Part shown: piece after piece, positions 1 to 8,509 of the stretch | Layout: every line of letters begins with the position of its first letter | Position numbering within the stretch: position 1 is the stretch's first letter | DNA from: an uncultured Campylobacter sp. | GTDB taxonomy: Bacteria; Campylobacterota; Campylobacteria; Campylobacterales; Campylobacteraceae | Assembly (NCBI RefSeq): GCF_963526985.1 | Contig: NZ_CAURPW010000004.1 | Location: 62,001-126,000, forward strand | DNA: 64,000 nt | Reading direction: 5' to 3' | Made by a program: the position numbers and the translations under genes | Notes under the pieces: model-generated | The model's input: the letters and a program-made list of their open reading frames with translations, nothing else | The model's database searches: none | What the model was told of the DNA's origin: nothing

Positions 1-1
1 C

Positions 2-1495
2 GGATTTTTCGTTTGGGGTTACCAGTATATCCCGACTCATCACTTTTTACTTTTTAGTATCGCTAGTATTTTCGGTATCTTTATGGCGTTTAACATCGGC
101 GGCAACGACGTCGCAAACTCCTTTGGCACGAGCGTAGGCGCTAAGACCGTCACGATAAAGCAAGCCCTAGTTATAGCCGCTATTTTCGAGCTTAGCGGCG
201 CGATATTTGCCGGCGGCGAGGTAACCAAAACTATCCGAGAAGGTATCGTGAGCTTCCCGCAGGAGGGCACGGAGCCGATGCTTTTCGTGCTCATTATGAT
301 GTCGGCGCTTTTAAGCTCGGGTATTTGGCTATTTATCGCGTCTAAAAAGGGGTTGCCTATCTCCACGACGCACTCGATCGTTGGCGGTATCGTTGGAGCC
401 GGGCTTACGATGGGCTTTACGACGATGGGCGGAGATAAAGCGCTAGCTATGGTTTCTTGGGGCGAGATAGGTAGGATCGCCGTTAGTTGGGTGATCTCGC
501 CGCTGCTAGGAGGCATCCTTTCTTACTTCATTTACGGCTACATAAAATCTAAAATTTTGATCCCGACTCGTAAATTTACTCTAGAGCTAAAGGTGCTAAA
601 ACGCGAACGTAAAGCCTATAAAGAGCGCTATCTACAAGAGCTAAAAACAAAACCCGAAAGCGAACAGATAAGGATACTAAGCAAGATCGCGGTCCTTGAC
701 GACGACGACGTCGAAAGCGGCGAACGCAGTGAATACAAGCTCGCTATAAAAGCTATGAAAGAGCGCGAAAAAGAGATCGATACGTCAAAAGCCATGCGTA
801 AGCACATCCCGATGGTAGCCGGCATCGGCGCGATCATCATCTCATCGATGATGCTTTTTAAAGGGCTTGAGCATCTAAATTTAGACCTAGGTTTTATCGG
901 CACGATCTGGATTATCTGCGTCATCGGCATAGTCACCTATCTCGCCACGCTTGCGATGATAAACGTGATGAAAAAAGACAATGCCGAAAAGAGCACGAAT
1001 CGCATTTTCTCGTGGTTTCAGATATTTACGGCCTCCTCGTTTGCATTTTCTCACGGCGCCAACGACATCGCAAACGCCGTGGGTCCGTTTGCCGCGATCC
1101 TAGACGTGCTAAAAACAGGCTCGATAAACGCCACCGCTCCGGTGCCGGGCATCGCGATGGTGACGTTTGGTATCTCACTCGTGGTCGGGCTTTGGTTTTT
1201 AGGCAAAGAGGTTATCGCCACGATCGGTAGCAAGCTAGCCGAGATCCTGCCTACGACGGGCTTTAGCGCCGAGCTAGCGGCCAGTACCGTTATCCTGCTA
1301 GCCACAAAGCTCGGCATACCGGTATCATCGACGCACATCCTCATCGGCGCGGTGCTTGGTATCGGCATCCTAAACCGCGACGCCAACTGGAAGATGGTCA
1401 AGCCTATCGTGCTTGCATGGGTCATCACCCTACCGATTGCAGGCGGCTCGGCGGCGCTCATTTATATGCTGTTAAAAACGGTGCTAGGGTTATAA
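2..1495 (+). CDS. PiT-family inorganic phosphate permease (5' end outside window)
   Basis: Inner-membrane phosphate (or metal-phosphate) symporter of the PiT family. The frame is open back to base 2 with no start, so the N-terminus lies upstream of the window; the ATG at base 83 is internal. The two PiT signature repeats are visible: GGNDVANS near bases 98-121 and SHGANDIANAVGP near 1048-1090. Multiple hydrophobic helices flank a long charged cytoplasmic loop (roughly bases 570-800), which is the usual arrangement of two homologous halves. The protein ends LLKTVLGL at the TAA at 1493-1495. No partner such as a PhoU-like gene is visible. Family assignment is secure; the exact substrate is not. 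Confidence 0.93.
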   Translation, partial: GFFVWGYQYIPTHHFLLFSIASIFGIFMAFNIGGNDVANSFGTSVGAKTVTIKQALVIAAIFELSGAIFAGGEVTKTIREGIVSFPQEGTEPMLFVLIMMSALLSSGIWLFIASKKGLPISTTHSIVGGIVGAGLTMGFTTMGGDKALAMVSWGEIGRIAVSWVISPLLGGILSYFIYGYIKSKILIPTRKFTLELKVLKRERKAYKERYLQELKTKPESEQIRILSKIAVLDDDDVESGERSEYKLAIKAMKEREKEIDTSKAMRKHIPMVAGIGAIIISSMMLFKGLEHLNLDLGFIGTIWIICVIGIVTYLATLAMINVMKKDNAEKSTNRIFSWFQIFTASSFAFSHGANDIANAVGPFAAILDVLKTGSINATAPVPGIAMVTFGISLVVGLWFLGKEVIATIGSKLAEILPTTGFSAELAASTVILLATKLGIPVSSTHILIGAVLGIGILNRDANWKMVKPIVLAWVITLPIAGGSAALIYMLLKTVLGL

Positions 1496-1690
1496 ATTTA
1501 ACCCGTAGTTTGGGCCCGGGTTTGTCGTTTGCTTGTGCGTAAATTTTAATCCAAAGCTCATAAAATCGGCGACGATTTTATAAATTTGGGCTAAATTTAG
1601 CGCGCTCTTTGCCGTGCAAATTTGCGTTTAAAATTTATCGCTTGCATTCGGCATTTGCGCTAGGTCGGTAATTTTTAAAAAAGGAAAAAT

Positions 1691-2476
1691 ATGAGTAAAA
1701 TTTTATCCGCCGCACTTGCGGCCTCGCTTGCTTTTACGCTAATAAACGCGCAAGGATACGCAGCGATGCCGATGCCTAGGGCAGATGCGTTAAATTTTAC
1801 GCCGAGCAAAAATGCTAAATTCGTATCGCAAACGGCCGACGATGTGCCCCAAAAAGTAAATTCAGTCGACATCTACGTCTCAAATCTCTACTCAGCAAGC
1901 GGCGGCGTGCCTAATTACGTACGCGTTTACGATGCGATAGACGGCCTACTCATGGAAAATAACGTAGAAAGTCTGCAAAAGGCGATAAAAATCATCGAGG
2001 ACGCGCCGGGGCTAGTCGCGCCTAGCACGCTAATGACGGTTGCCGCGCGCTCCTTTGATCTGGGGCTAAAGGACGAGGCGACGTTTTGGTTTTATGCCGG
2101 CAAAAATAGATTCATCGTTTTTACCGAAGCCTTAGACGTTAAAGACCCGGTATTTGCCTCCACTATGGACGTAAATTTAGCCTTCGTTAAGCTTGTAGGC
2201 GACGTGATAAATCCCTACGCCTTTTGCGATCTAAGAAAGCAACGAGCCGCCGTTTTACGGGCAAACGAATGGACGAAAGCTCACCCTTACGAGGCGGTGT
2301 TTTTAGAGCGATTCCCGTCTAAATTTAAAGATCGCAAAGCCGCGCTCAAAAATGCTGAAGGCTTACTAGAAAAAAGTCTGAAAAAGCAAGACGAGTATTT
2401 TGCGGATCCTAAAAATAAAGAAGAATTTTTTAAAAAACGCAAGCAAAATCGCACCGACGAGAGATTTTGCGACTAA
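1691..2476 (+). CDS. Exported hypothetical protein, 261 aa
   Basis: I do not recognise this family. The first 20-24 residues (MSKILSAALAASLAFTLINA, then QGYA) form a classical Sec signal peptide, so the product is probably periplasmic. The rest is soluble, with an alpha-helical middle that reads like TPR- or Sel1-type helices (residues 75-150) and a Lys/Arg/Glu-rich tail ending RTDERFCD. Two cysteines remain after processing. The start is supported by AAGGAA a few bases upstream of the ATG. It stands alone between the phosphate permease and a long AAATTT-rich spacer. No function should be inferred. Confidence 0.8.
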   Translation: MSKILSAALAASLAFTLINAQGYAAMPMPRADALNFTPSKNAKFVSQTADDVPQKVNSVDIYVSNLYSASGGVPNYVRVYDAIDGLLMENNVESLQKAIKIIEDAPGLVAPSTLMTVAARSFDLGLKDEATFWFYAGKNRFIVFTEALDVKDPVFASTMDVNLAFVKLVGDVINPYAFCDLRKQRAAVLRANEWTKAHPYEAVFLERFPSKFKDRKAALKNAEGLLEKSLKKQDEYFADPKNKEEFFKKRKQNRTDERFCD

Positions 2477-2843
2477 ATTTCGCGACTAATCGCAAACTAA
2501 ATTTAAAAACGTCGGCTAAATTTGCAGATAAATTTTGCACCATAGGCAAAGCGGATAAACAAGCTAAAATTTAGCCTAAATTTGCGGTTAAATCTAACAA
2601 GCGCGCAAAATCATACTAAATCAGCTAGAATGCATAGCTGTTTTGCAGGTGCAAAGCGGCAAAAATCTAACGCTTAAATTTAGACGAAGCGGTTTTGTAA
2701 AATTAGCTTAAAATTTCGCGGCTAAAATTATATCAATCGCCGCAGACAAAGCGATAAGAGCTCAAAAATGCGGCGCTAAATTTAAGCTAAAAAGCAAAGC
2801 CAAACGCGCTAAAAAGTAGAAAAACAAACGAAAGGAGCAGACG
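2477..2843. other. AAATTT-rich intergenic spacer
   Basis: Non-coding stretch of about 370 bases with many copies of TAAATTT / AAATTTA in both orientations. No convincing open frame with a ribosome site and no tRNA-like fold was seen. It ends with a good AGGAG site serving the small ORF at 2844. Confidence 0.6.
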
Positions 2844-2972
2844 ATGGATACAAACGAAAAGTCCAAAAACGGCTTTAGCATTCGCGACTCGTTTTTTAAA
2901 TCAAGACGCGACGATTTGCATTTCCTTCGCACCCCCCCCCATAGCCTTGGATGCACGGGCGGACAAAAATAG
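2844..2972 (+). CDS. Small ORF (42 aa) ending through a C9 tract
   Basis: A 42-codon frame begins at ATG 2844, six bases after a strong AAGGAG (2832-2837). It encodes a charged peptide (MDTNEKSKNGFSIRDS...) that runs through nine consecutive C residues at 2932-2940 and stops at TAG 2970-2972. With eight Cs the frame would continue to TAA 2998-3000 (about 51 aa); with ten it would stop almost at once. It lies just ahead of the DUF2314/ankyrin gene at 3037 on the same strand. It could be a phase-variable leader peptide, a remnant, or chance; the ribosome site is the main argument for it being real. Confidence 0.4.
   Translation: MDTNEKSKNGFSIRDSFFKSRRDDLHFLRTPPHSLGCTGGQK
2932..2940. repeat. 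Homopolymeric C9 tract
   Basis: Nine consecutive Cs. G/C tracts of this length are the typical slippage sites of phase-variable genes in Campylobacter. Here the tract sits near the 3' end of a very short frame, which is unusual. Confidence 0.85.
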
Positions 2973-3036
2973 GCGAATTTACGCGAGGGTTTTGCGGTAA
3001 ATTTAAATAAATACAAACTAAAGTTAAAGGAAAAAT

Positions 3037-3855
3037 ATGGGACTATTTAAAAAGATATTTGGCGGCGAGACGGACGCGAAAAACGGCAAAGGCGCAAACA
3101 AAGAAGAAAACGAGCCTGTGTTTTATGCAGACGGCGAAGATGCGGCGATGCTAGAGGCTTTTAGGCGGGCTAGAGAGAGCTTTGGGTACTTTTGGCGCGA
3201 GCTATACTGGGAAAATCACCGCATTATCCCGGCGCTTGACTTTGCTTGCGTCAAAGTCGCCTTTTCGCAAGATATCGGCGGCCATACGGAGGTCGAGCAT
3301 ATGTGGATAAACGACGTGTATTTTGACGGCGAGCACGTTTACGGCGTGCTAGCCAACGACCCAGGCATACTAACTAGCGTCGCAAGCGGCGACGAAGTCG
3401 CGGTGCCGCTAGAGCAAATCAGCGACTGGATGTTTGCGGTAGACGGTAGAGCATACGGCGGCTTTAGCGTGCAAGCCATGCGTAAAGCTATGAGTCAGGA
3501 CGAGCGCGCCGAACACGACGAGGCATGGGGGCTAGATTTTGGCGATCCGGACGTAGTTTTGCTAGCCTACGAGCAAGATACGCATCCGCAAAATCTCATC
3601 GAGCATCCGATGAGCGTAAATATGAAAGAAGAGTTGCAAAAGTTTTTAAGCCAAAATCCAAAAGAGATAACGCAGACCGACGATGAGGGCTATACGATGC
3701 TCCACCGCGAGGCAATAGCCGGCAACCGTACGGCGGTCGAGATTTTGCTCGCTAAGGGCGCTGATAAAAACGCTAAAAATATCCACGGCAAAACCACGCT
3801 AGACTACGCTAGGGCGCTTGGCTGGGATCATGTAGTACAGGCGCTTAGCCAGTAG
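3037..3855 (+). CDS. DUF2314 protein with C-terminal ankyrin repeats, 272 aa
   Basis: Two parts are visible. Residues about 45-150 match the DUF2314 layout: a conserved EHMWINDVYFDG block followed by a GDEVAVPLEQISDWMF block. Residues about 205-270 hold ankyrin repeats (TDDEGYTMLHREAIAGN, then IHGKTTLDYARALG). There is no signal peptide or membrane segment, so it is probably cytosolic. AAAGGA precedes the ATG. DUF2314 has no firm function; such proteins occur beside polymorphic-toxin or immunity genes, but that role here is speculation. A second ankyrin gene lies about 600 bases away on the other strand. Confidence 0.85.
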   Translation: MGLFKKIFGGETDAKNGKGANKEENEPVFYADGEDAAMLEAFRRARESFGYFWRELYWENHRIIPALDFACVKVAFSQDIGGHTEVEHMWINDVYFDGEHVYGVLANDPGILTSVASGDEVAVPLEQISDWMFAVDGRAYGGFSVQAMRKAMSQDERAEHDEAWGLDFGDPDVVLLAYEQDTHPQNLIEHPMSVNMKEELQKFLSQNPKEITQTDDEGYTMLHREAIAGNRTAVEILLAKGADKNAKNIHGKTTLDYARALGWDHVVQALSQ

Positions 3856-3970
3856 TTTATACTGGCAAGAAAGCTTAAATTTACGGCTCAAATTTTACTT
3901 TGCGAGCTTATGGCGTCGCGCACGCGGCCCTTTGCCGTCGGTAAATTTATCTACGCAAAATCGCGGTTAC

Positions 3971-3991
3971 AGGCTTACAAACAAGCCTTTT
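3971..3991 (+). terminator. Possible terminator downstream of the DUF2314 gene
   Basis: AGGCTT / AAGCCT inverted repeat with a six-base loop followed by TTT, flanked by further imperfect pairing (CGCGGTTA and CCGCGGTTA). The stem is short, so the call is weak. Confidence 0.3.
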
Positions 3992-4006
3992 GCCGCGGTT
4001 ACGTAT

Positions 4007-4135
4007 CTAAATCTCTCCTGCAAAATCAAGCCCGAAGAATTTAACGTATAAGTCCGCTATCTCTTTAGATGCTTCTTCTACGACTAGGTTTAGCTCATCG
4101 TTATTTATCGTTGCGTTGTTATCGCTCTGCGGCAT
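4007..4135 (-). CDS. Small acidic hypothetical protein, 42 aa
   Basis: ATG at 4135 (minus strand) preceded by AAGAAGGAGCAAAG, a near-perfect ribosome site, and ending at TAG 4009-4007. The product (MPQSDNNATINNDELNLVVE... ending FGLDFAGEI) is acidic and looks helical, with no signal peptide or recognised domain. The upstream ankyrin-extension frame ends at 4119, overlapping this start by 17 bases, which suggests translational coupling. The good ribosome site and sensible composition argue for a real gene. It may be a small partner of the ankyrin protein; this is inference. Confidence 0.6.
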   Translation of the reverse strand: MPQSDNNATINNDELNLVVEEASKEIADLYVKFFGLDFAGEI

Positions 4136-4484
4136 CTTTGCTCCTTCTTTTTTGTATTAGTTTATTAGATATTAATTTTTCTTTGTCTTGACTGCTTATG
4201 TTGGCATCGATATAGATTACTTTGGATGGATTATTTTTTAAGCCATCCCAAAAGTTTATCATATTTTTAAGTTTATTTTTTTCGTTTGCCCAGTACATAA
4301 ATGTGTGAGTGTCGCCAAATGTCTCATCTTTATCTGGACAATACCGCTCTCCATTTTCTATAGACATACGTATCAATAAAGGTATGGTCTGATTTTTGTC
4401 TATTTCTTTTTTCCACGTATCAACGTGCCATCTATAACTTTTATAACACTTTTCATACGCCTCTTTTAGCTCCTCTTTAGTAGG
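4119..4484 (-). pseudogene. Detached C-terminal part of the ankyrin protein (frameshift)
   Basis: A 121-codon open frame (PTKEELKEAYEKCYKSYRW... to SKDAAER) directly follows, in another phase, the stop region of the ankyrin gene at 4466. There is no ATG or GTG near its beginning; the only start candidates are a TTG at 4376 and an ATG at 4367, both mid-domain. One extra base near 4484 would join it to the upstream protein (NNVSN + PTKEELKEAYEK) and give a product of about 400 residues. I read it as the original C-terminus. A sequencing error is the main alternative. Confidence 0.55.
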
Positions 4485-5311
4485 TTAGAAACGTTGTTGT
4501 CTAGTAGCAAATTTAGCATAGGCTCGTAGTTTGGCATATATTCCATATCTTTAAAATAGTTGCCGTTCTCGTCAAAATACCCCATACTAAATAGTATTTG
4601 TAGCATCTCGGTAAAGTTGCCAAAGGTAATATAATCAAAAGGCAATATCCAGCCTTTTGAGCCTTCATTTTTCTGGCCGTATTTTACTTCGTACTCTACA
4701 AATATATTATCTCCGTCGATAGTCAAGCTTTTTATCCTATCGTTTTGAGGCGCTTTTAAGTACCTTTGAATTTTTTCTTTATTGCTAAATTTAACCCCGC
4801 TATCGAGCAGCAGCTTAGCGGTCTTTGTAGAGTTGTTTTCTATGGCGTATGCTAGGGGCGAGAGTTTGTAGTTATCTTTCTCATGAGCGTTTGCGCCCAT
4901 CTCCATGAGTCTTTTTGCCGTGGTTTCGTCGCCATAAAAGCTAGCGTACATCAGCGGCGTAGTGCCTGCCTTCATCTTTACGTCGGCGCCAAGCCCGTTT
5001 CTTGTCATAAAATTTAAAATCTTATCCGTATCTTTTAGCCTCAGCAAATTTCTTAAAGCGTTAAGAGTGGCGTTGTTTTCCTCGTATTCGTCTATATCCC
5101 AGTATCTAAAAGCAAAGTCGTCCACTTCCTCTTGCGTTACGTATTTAGCTAGCTCGGAGTTCGGGTCTATTTTGGTGTCTGGGGTAATAGTAAAACCCGT
5201 CGGCACTGGGCTTGAGCCAAATTTATCAAATTTAACTCCCAAATACGAAAGATAAAAGAGGACGGCGGTAAAAGCGGCGAGTATAAAGATAGATTGCAAA
5301 AAGTTTTTCAA
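4466..5311 (-). CDS. Membrane-anchored ankyrin-repeat protein (probably truncated), 281 aa
   Basis: Residues 4-25 form an uncleaved signal anchor (ILAAFTAVLFYLSYLGV). Ankyrin repeats cover about residues 80-180 (AGTTPLMYASFYGDETTAKRL; YKLSPLAYAIENNSTKTAKLL). The rest is a charged domain, so it is likely a periplasmic protein anchored in the inner membrane. The start is TTG at 5311, with AAAGGAA eight bases upstream. The stop at 4466 seems premature because the following frame continues the protein. Base composition is more AT-rich than most of the window. Partner unknown. Confidence 0.8.
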   Translation of the reverse strand: MKNFLQSIFILAAFTAVLFYLSYLGVKFDKFGSSPVPTGFTITPDTKIDPNSELAKYVTQEEVDDFAFRYWDIDEYEENNATLNALRNLLRLKDTDKILNFMTRNGLGADVKMKAGTTPLMYASFYGDETTAKRLMEMGANAHEKDNYKLSPLAYAIENNSTKTAKLLLDSGVKFSNKEKIQRYLKAPQNDRIKSLTIDGDNIFVEYEVKYGQKNEGSKGWILPFDYITFGNFTEMLQILFSMGYFDENGNYFKDMEYMPNYEPMLNLLLDNNVSNLLKRS

Positions 5312-5374
5312 TCCAAATTCCTTTAAGCTAAGATTGTATACGGCAAAAATATCAAATTTGAAATTAAATTTAGC

Positions 5375-5390
5375 TTGATTTTATAATCAA
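5375..5390 (+). promoter_or_regulatory. Promoter -10 within a small inverted repeat, upstream of the pseudopilin
   Basis: TATAAT at 5382-5387 lies about 45 bases before the pseudopilin ATG. It sits inside the inverted repeat TTGATT-TTAT-AATCAA (5375-5390), so an operator overlapping the promoter is possible. On the other strand TACAAT (5338-5333) could serve the ankyrin gene. Confidence 0.4.
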
Positions 5391-5431
5391 AGTTGTAAAA
5401 TCAGCTTAAAAACCATTTAAAAAGAATAGAT

Positions 5432-6031
5432 ATGAGTAGAATTAGTGATTGCCTAAAGACAGAGCGTTATATAAACAAAAAATCATCTAAATTTAAAAAA
5501 GCGTTTACGATGCTAGAACTCGTCATTGTTATAGTCGCGGTAGGTATTTTAGCTTTAGCCGCTTTGCCTAGACTAGACCGGGATCAGTTAGGCTCTGCCG
5601 TAGACGACATCATGACTGCCGTTAGAAAGACTCAGCTTTTAGCGATGCAAGATAATACATTTGATCCAACTGATCCGGATTGGTATACGAAGCGTTGGAG
5701 AATTAGAGTAAGCAGTAATAGTTATGTAATAAGTAAAAGTGAAATAGGAAGAGATATAGAAGGAGTTTTAGATAAAAAATACGGCGTAACATATGCCGAT
5801 ATCGACTGCCCTGTCGTTTATCAGCCAGATCCAATGCATCAGATAGGTTTTGACGAATACGGTCGTATATTAGATCCTAGAAATTTAGCAAGAGGATATG
5901 GTAATGATGCAATAAACAGTGCGTTTTATCAATCTCCTTGCGTAATTACAGTCCAAACAAGGCATCAAAAAGCTACTATAACTGTCGCCCCAATTACCGG
6001 TGCAATGGCCGTAAGCTACGAAGATATCTAA
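5432..6031 (+). CDS. Type II secretion/type IV pilin-like prepilin (pseudopilin), 199 aa
   Basis: A 24-residue basic leader ends KKA, followed by FTMLELVIVIVAVGILALA: a class III prepilin signal with cleavage after Ala24, Phe at +1 and Glu at +5, then the hydrophobic alpha-helix. The globular part contains Cys residues near VDIDCPVV and QSPCVITV, possibly a disulfide. Ala instead of Gly at -1 is tolerated by some peptidases. The gene stands alone with no other pilus genes nearby; the window's only prepilin peptidase is at 56328. Codon use is AT-rich (many ATA, AGA, AGT codons), unlike most neighbours. A role in DNA uptake or surface secretion is inferred from the family. Confidence 0.85.
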   Translation: MSRISDCLKTERYINKKSSKFKKAFTMLELVIVIVAVGILALAALPRLDRDQLGSAVDDIMTAVRKTQLLAMQDNTFDPTDPDWYTKRWRIRVSSNSYVISKSEIGRDIEGVLDKKYGVTYADIDCPVVYQPDPMHQIGFDEYGRILDPRNLARGYGNDAINSAFYQSPCVITVQTRHQKATITVAPITGAMAVSYEDI

Positions 6032-6254
6032 TTTAATAGTAGATTAAAAAATCTTAACTCAATAAGACCAAATACTCCTTGGTTTGAGCTTAGGTTAAAG
6101 AGAGCCTTTAGGCATTGCATATAAAAACTGCACAAGAAACTTAGTATTAAAAACCGTTGAAATAAGTTATTTTGGACTCTTTTTATTATACGGATATCTT
6201 TGCGGGATTGAAATTTTATTTTCTACAAAATGCGCTCTATAAAGAAAGATTAAA

Positions 6255-6283
6255 GGCGGGCTAAATTTACAACAAAGCCCGCC
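6255..6283 (-). terminator. Terminator of the chemoreceptor gene
   Basis: Perfect 8-bp stem GGCGGGCT / AGCCCGCC with a 13-base loop containing TAAATTTA. On the minus strand it is followed by TTTAATCTTTCTTT. It lies 20 bases beyond the chemoreceptor stop. Confidence 0.7.
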
Positions 6284-6302
6284 AGAGCCAAATTCGGCTT
6301 GA

Positions 6303-8261
6303 TTAAAATTTATTTTTCCTTACGTCTGCGACTATCGTTTTAGCCATATCGTCGATTTGAGAGGTGATTTCGTTCGTGGTGCTTACGATACCGATGTTTT
6401 GTTTGGTTATATCGTCTATCTGGCTTACGCTTTGATTTATCATATTTATGCCCTCGCTTTGCTCTCTGATACTCTCGCTCATCTCGTTGATGCTTTGGGC
6501 TAGTACGTTTGCGTTAGCTTCGATCTCGCCGAGCGATTTTTGCGTGCGTTCGGCTAGCTTTCTAACCTCATCGGCCACGACGGCAAAGCCGCGTCCGTGT
6601 TCGCCCGCTCTTGCTGCCTCGATAGCGGCGTTTAGAGCGAGTAAATTCGTCTGATCGGCTATATCGCGGATGATGACGATGATGTTTTTGATCTCCTCGC
6701 TTTGGCGGGTTACGTCCTGTGCTTTTTGGCTGATCGCATTCATCGAGCTACTCATCTGCTCGATCGCGGCGGCGCTTTCTTGGATAGAGTCTGCTTGCTT
6801 TTGAGCTCCGTCGGTTAGGGTTCTCATAGATTCTGCTAGGATTTTAGCTTTTTCTTCTAGCATTTGAGCTTCTTTTAGATTTTCTCTTAGCATATTACTT
6901 ACGGCGTCTCCCGCGCTTTGCAAGCCCACCATCATATCGCGCAGATCGCTTTCTATATCGTCTTTTAGCTCTATGCGAGGCGTATAGTCGTTTTTGTTAT
7001 ACGAGCTTAGTACCGCGGCTATACCTTTTAAATTTGACGAGATGGAGCTAAAAAAGCGGTTTAGCAAGTCTTTTAGCTGCACTAGAGCCGGATTGTTCGG
7101 GTCTGATTTTATGCTGGCTCCCATGTGGCCTTTTATCATGAGATTTGCGATGCCGTTCATCTCCTCAATTAGGGCGCTATCTTTTTTGATACCGGCGATG
7201 ACCTTATCGATATTTTCGTTTATCGCGTAGCTCATGACGCCAAATTCGTCCCTAGCGGTTACGGCTAGCTTTTGCGGAGCAGGAGCTTCGTGGGCGATAA
7301 ATTTAAACGTATCTTCCAGTCTTTCTTGGATGGTTTTTATCGGGCTTAAGGATTTTTTGAGCAATATATAAACAAATGCGCTAAGAGCTATGATAAATAT
7401 AGTCGCTAAAATGAGCTGAGTGCGCAAAAGCGGCAAGGTATTTGACGAGAAGGTATCCGCGCCTATAGCCGCTACTGCTAGCCAGCCTTCATCGTTTATA
7501 GGGATTACTTTAGCCGTTACGTTTTGACCGCTCGTATTTACGTAAGCGATCAAGCCGTTATTATCAAACTTTTTAGCCGCATAGCCTTCGGCTACGGTTT
7601 TACTAGCCGTGCTAACCTTACCTATGCTAGAAAGGTCGGGATGCAGCAAAATCAATCCGTCGCCTTTCATCAAAAGTACGTAACCGTAGTCGGTTTTACC
7701 CATCGCAATTATCTTTTCGCCAAGATCCTTTACGTCTACGTCTATGCCGGCTACGCCCATAAATTTACCGTTTTTATTTATCGGCGTTACGAATGTTATA
7801 ACCAAATCGCCCGTAGACGTCGTTCTAGGCTCTAAAAATACCGCTTTGTTTTCCTTTACGGCGGTTTGATACCAGCCCCTAGTCCTTGGGTCGTAGTTGT
7901 CCGCTACGGTCGTTCTTTTGCCGTCTGATTGGAAAAAGTCGCCGTTTTCTTTAGCGAAATACACGTATTTGATATACGAACTCGCAAACTCCTTTTCTAG
8001 CGCAACCTTAGCCATTATCTCATCATCGTCGCCGACTGATTTTTCGAGCCTTGAGCTGATTTTACCCAGTATCTCAAGATGATCGTTAAAAAACGAATTC
8101 GTCGTTATTTTAACATCGTCTAGGATTTGATCTTGGGTTTGACCGACCAGTTCTACGACTTTATTTTCAGCCGTATAATAACTAACCGCCGAAATAGCGG
8201 CGAATGAGACGAAGAGCGCAATGATTAGCATCAACGCGATCTTGTTCGTGATTGAGCGCAT
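6303..8261 (-). CDS. Methyl-accepting chemotaxis protein with dCache sensor, 652 aa
   Basis: Transmembrane chemoreceptor. TM1 covers residues 7-28. A periplasmic dCache-type domain follows (residues about 30-280, including DPRTRGWYQTAVKEN and the VAGIDVDVKDLG block), then TM2 near 283-303, a HAMP-like linker and the signalling domain. The hairpin tip is clear: IADQTNLLALNAAIEAARAG, then HGRGFAVVADEVRKLAERT near residues 535-577. There is no C-terminal CheR/CheB docking pentapeptide; the protein ends VRKNKF. dCache receptors of this type commonly bind amino acids or organic acids; the ligand cannot be read here. AAGGAG precedes the ATG. Monocistronic. Confidence 0.93.
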   Translation of the reverse strand: MRSITNKIALMLIIALFVSFAAISAVSYYTAENKVVELVGQTQDQILDDVKITTNSFFNDHLEILGKISSRLEKSVGDDDEIMAKVALEKEFASSYIKYVYFAKENGDFFQSDGKRTTVADNYDPRTRGWYQTAVKENKAVFLEPRTTSTGDLVITFVTPINKNGKFMGVAGIDVDVKDLGEKIIAMGKTDYGYVLLMKGDGLILLHPDLSSIGKVSTASKTVAEGYAAKKFDNNGLIAYVNTSGQNVTAKVIPINDEGWLAVAAIGADTFSSNTLPLLRTQLILATIFIIALSAFVYILLKKSLSPIKTIQERLEDTFKFIAHEAPAPQKLAVTARDEFGVMSYAINENIDKVIAGIKKDSALIEEMNGIANLMIKGHMGASIKSDPNNPALVQLKDLLNRFFSSISSNLKGIAAVLSSYNKNDYTPRIELKDDIESDLRDMMVGLQSAGDAVSNMLRENLKEAQMLEEKAKILAESMRTLTDGAQKQADSIQESAAAIEQMSSSMNAISQKAQDVTRQSEEIKNIIVIIRDIADQTNLLALNAAIEAARAGEHGRGFAVVADEVRKLAERTQKSLGEIEANANVLAQSINEMSESIREQSEGINMINQSVSQIDDITKQNIGIVSTTNEITSQIDDMAKTIVADVRKNKF

Positions 8262-8509
8262 TTATTCTCCTTAAATTTATTGTGAAATTTCATTTTACAA
8301 CTTTAGCTATTAAATAAAATTAAAATTTAGCGTAAATTATCAACCGCAAAGCAAATTTTAGTCCAAATTTAAGAAGGCGCAAAAAGGCAAAAATTAAGGA
8401 TTTATCGCGAGAGGCAAAATGGCGGTAAATTTAAGCAAATTTACCGCGCACGGCTAAATTTAAAAGCCAAGCTTAGAATAATCTCGCAAAAACGGCGTAG
8501 ATCAAACCG
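8262..8509. other. Intergenic spacer between chemoreceptor promoter side and torA end
   Basis: AAATTT-rich spacer carrying the chemoreceptor upstream region (AAGGAG at about 8271, AT-rich DNA beyond). No coding frame or RNA gene seen. Confidence 0.5.

Noticed and set aside
1500..1523. AACCCG/CGGGTT hairpin after the phosphate permease
   Set aside because: Long loop, short stem and no T-run.
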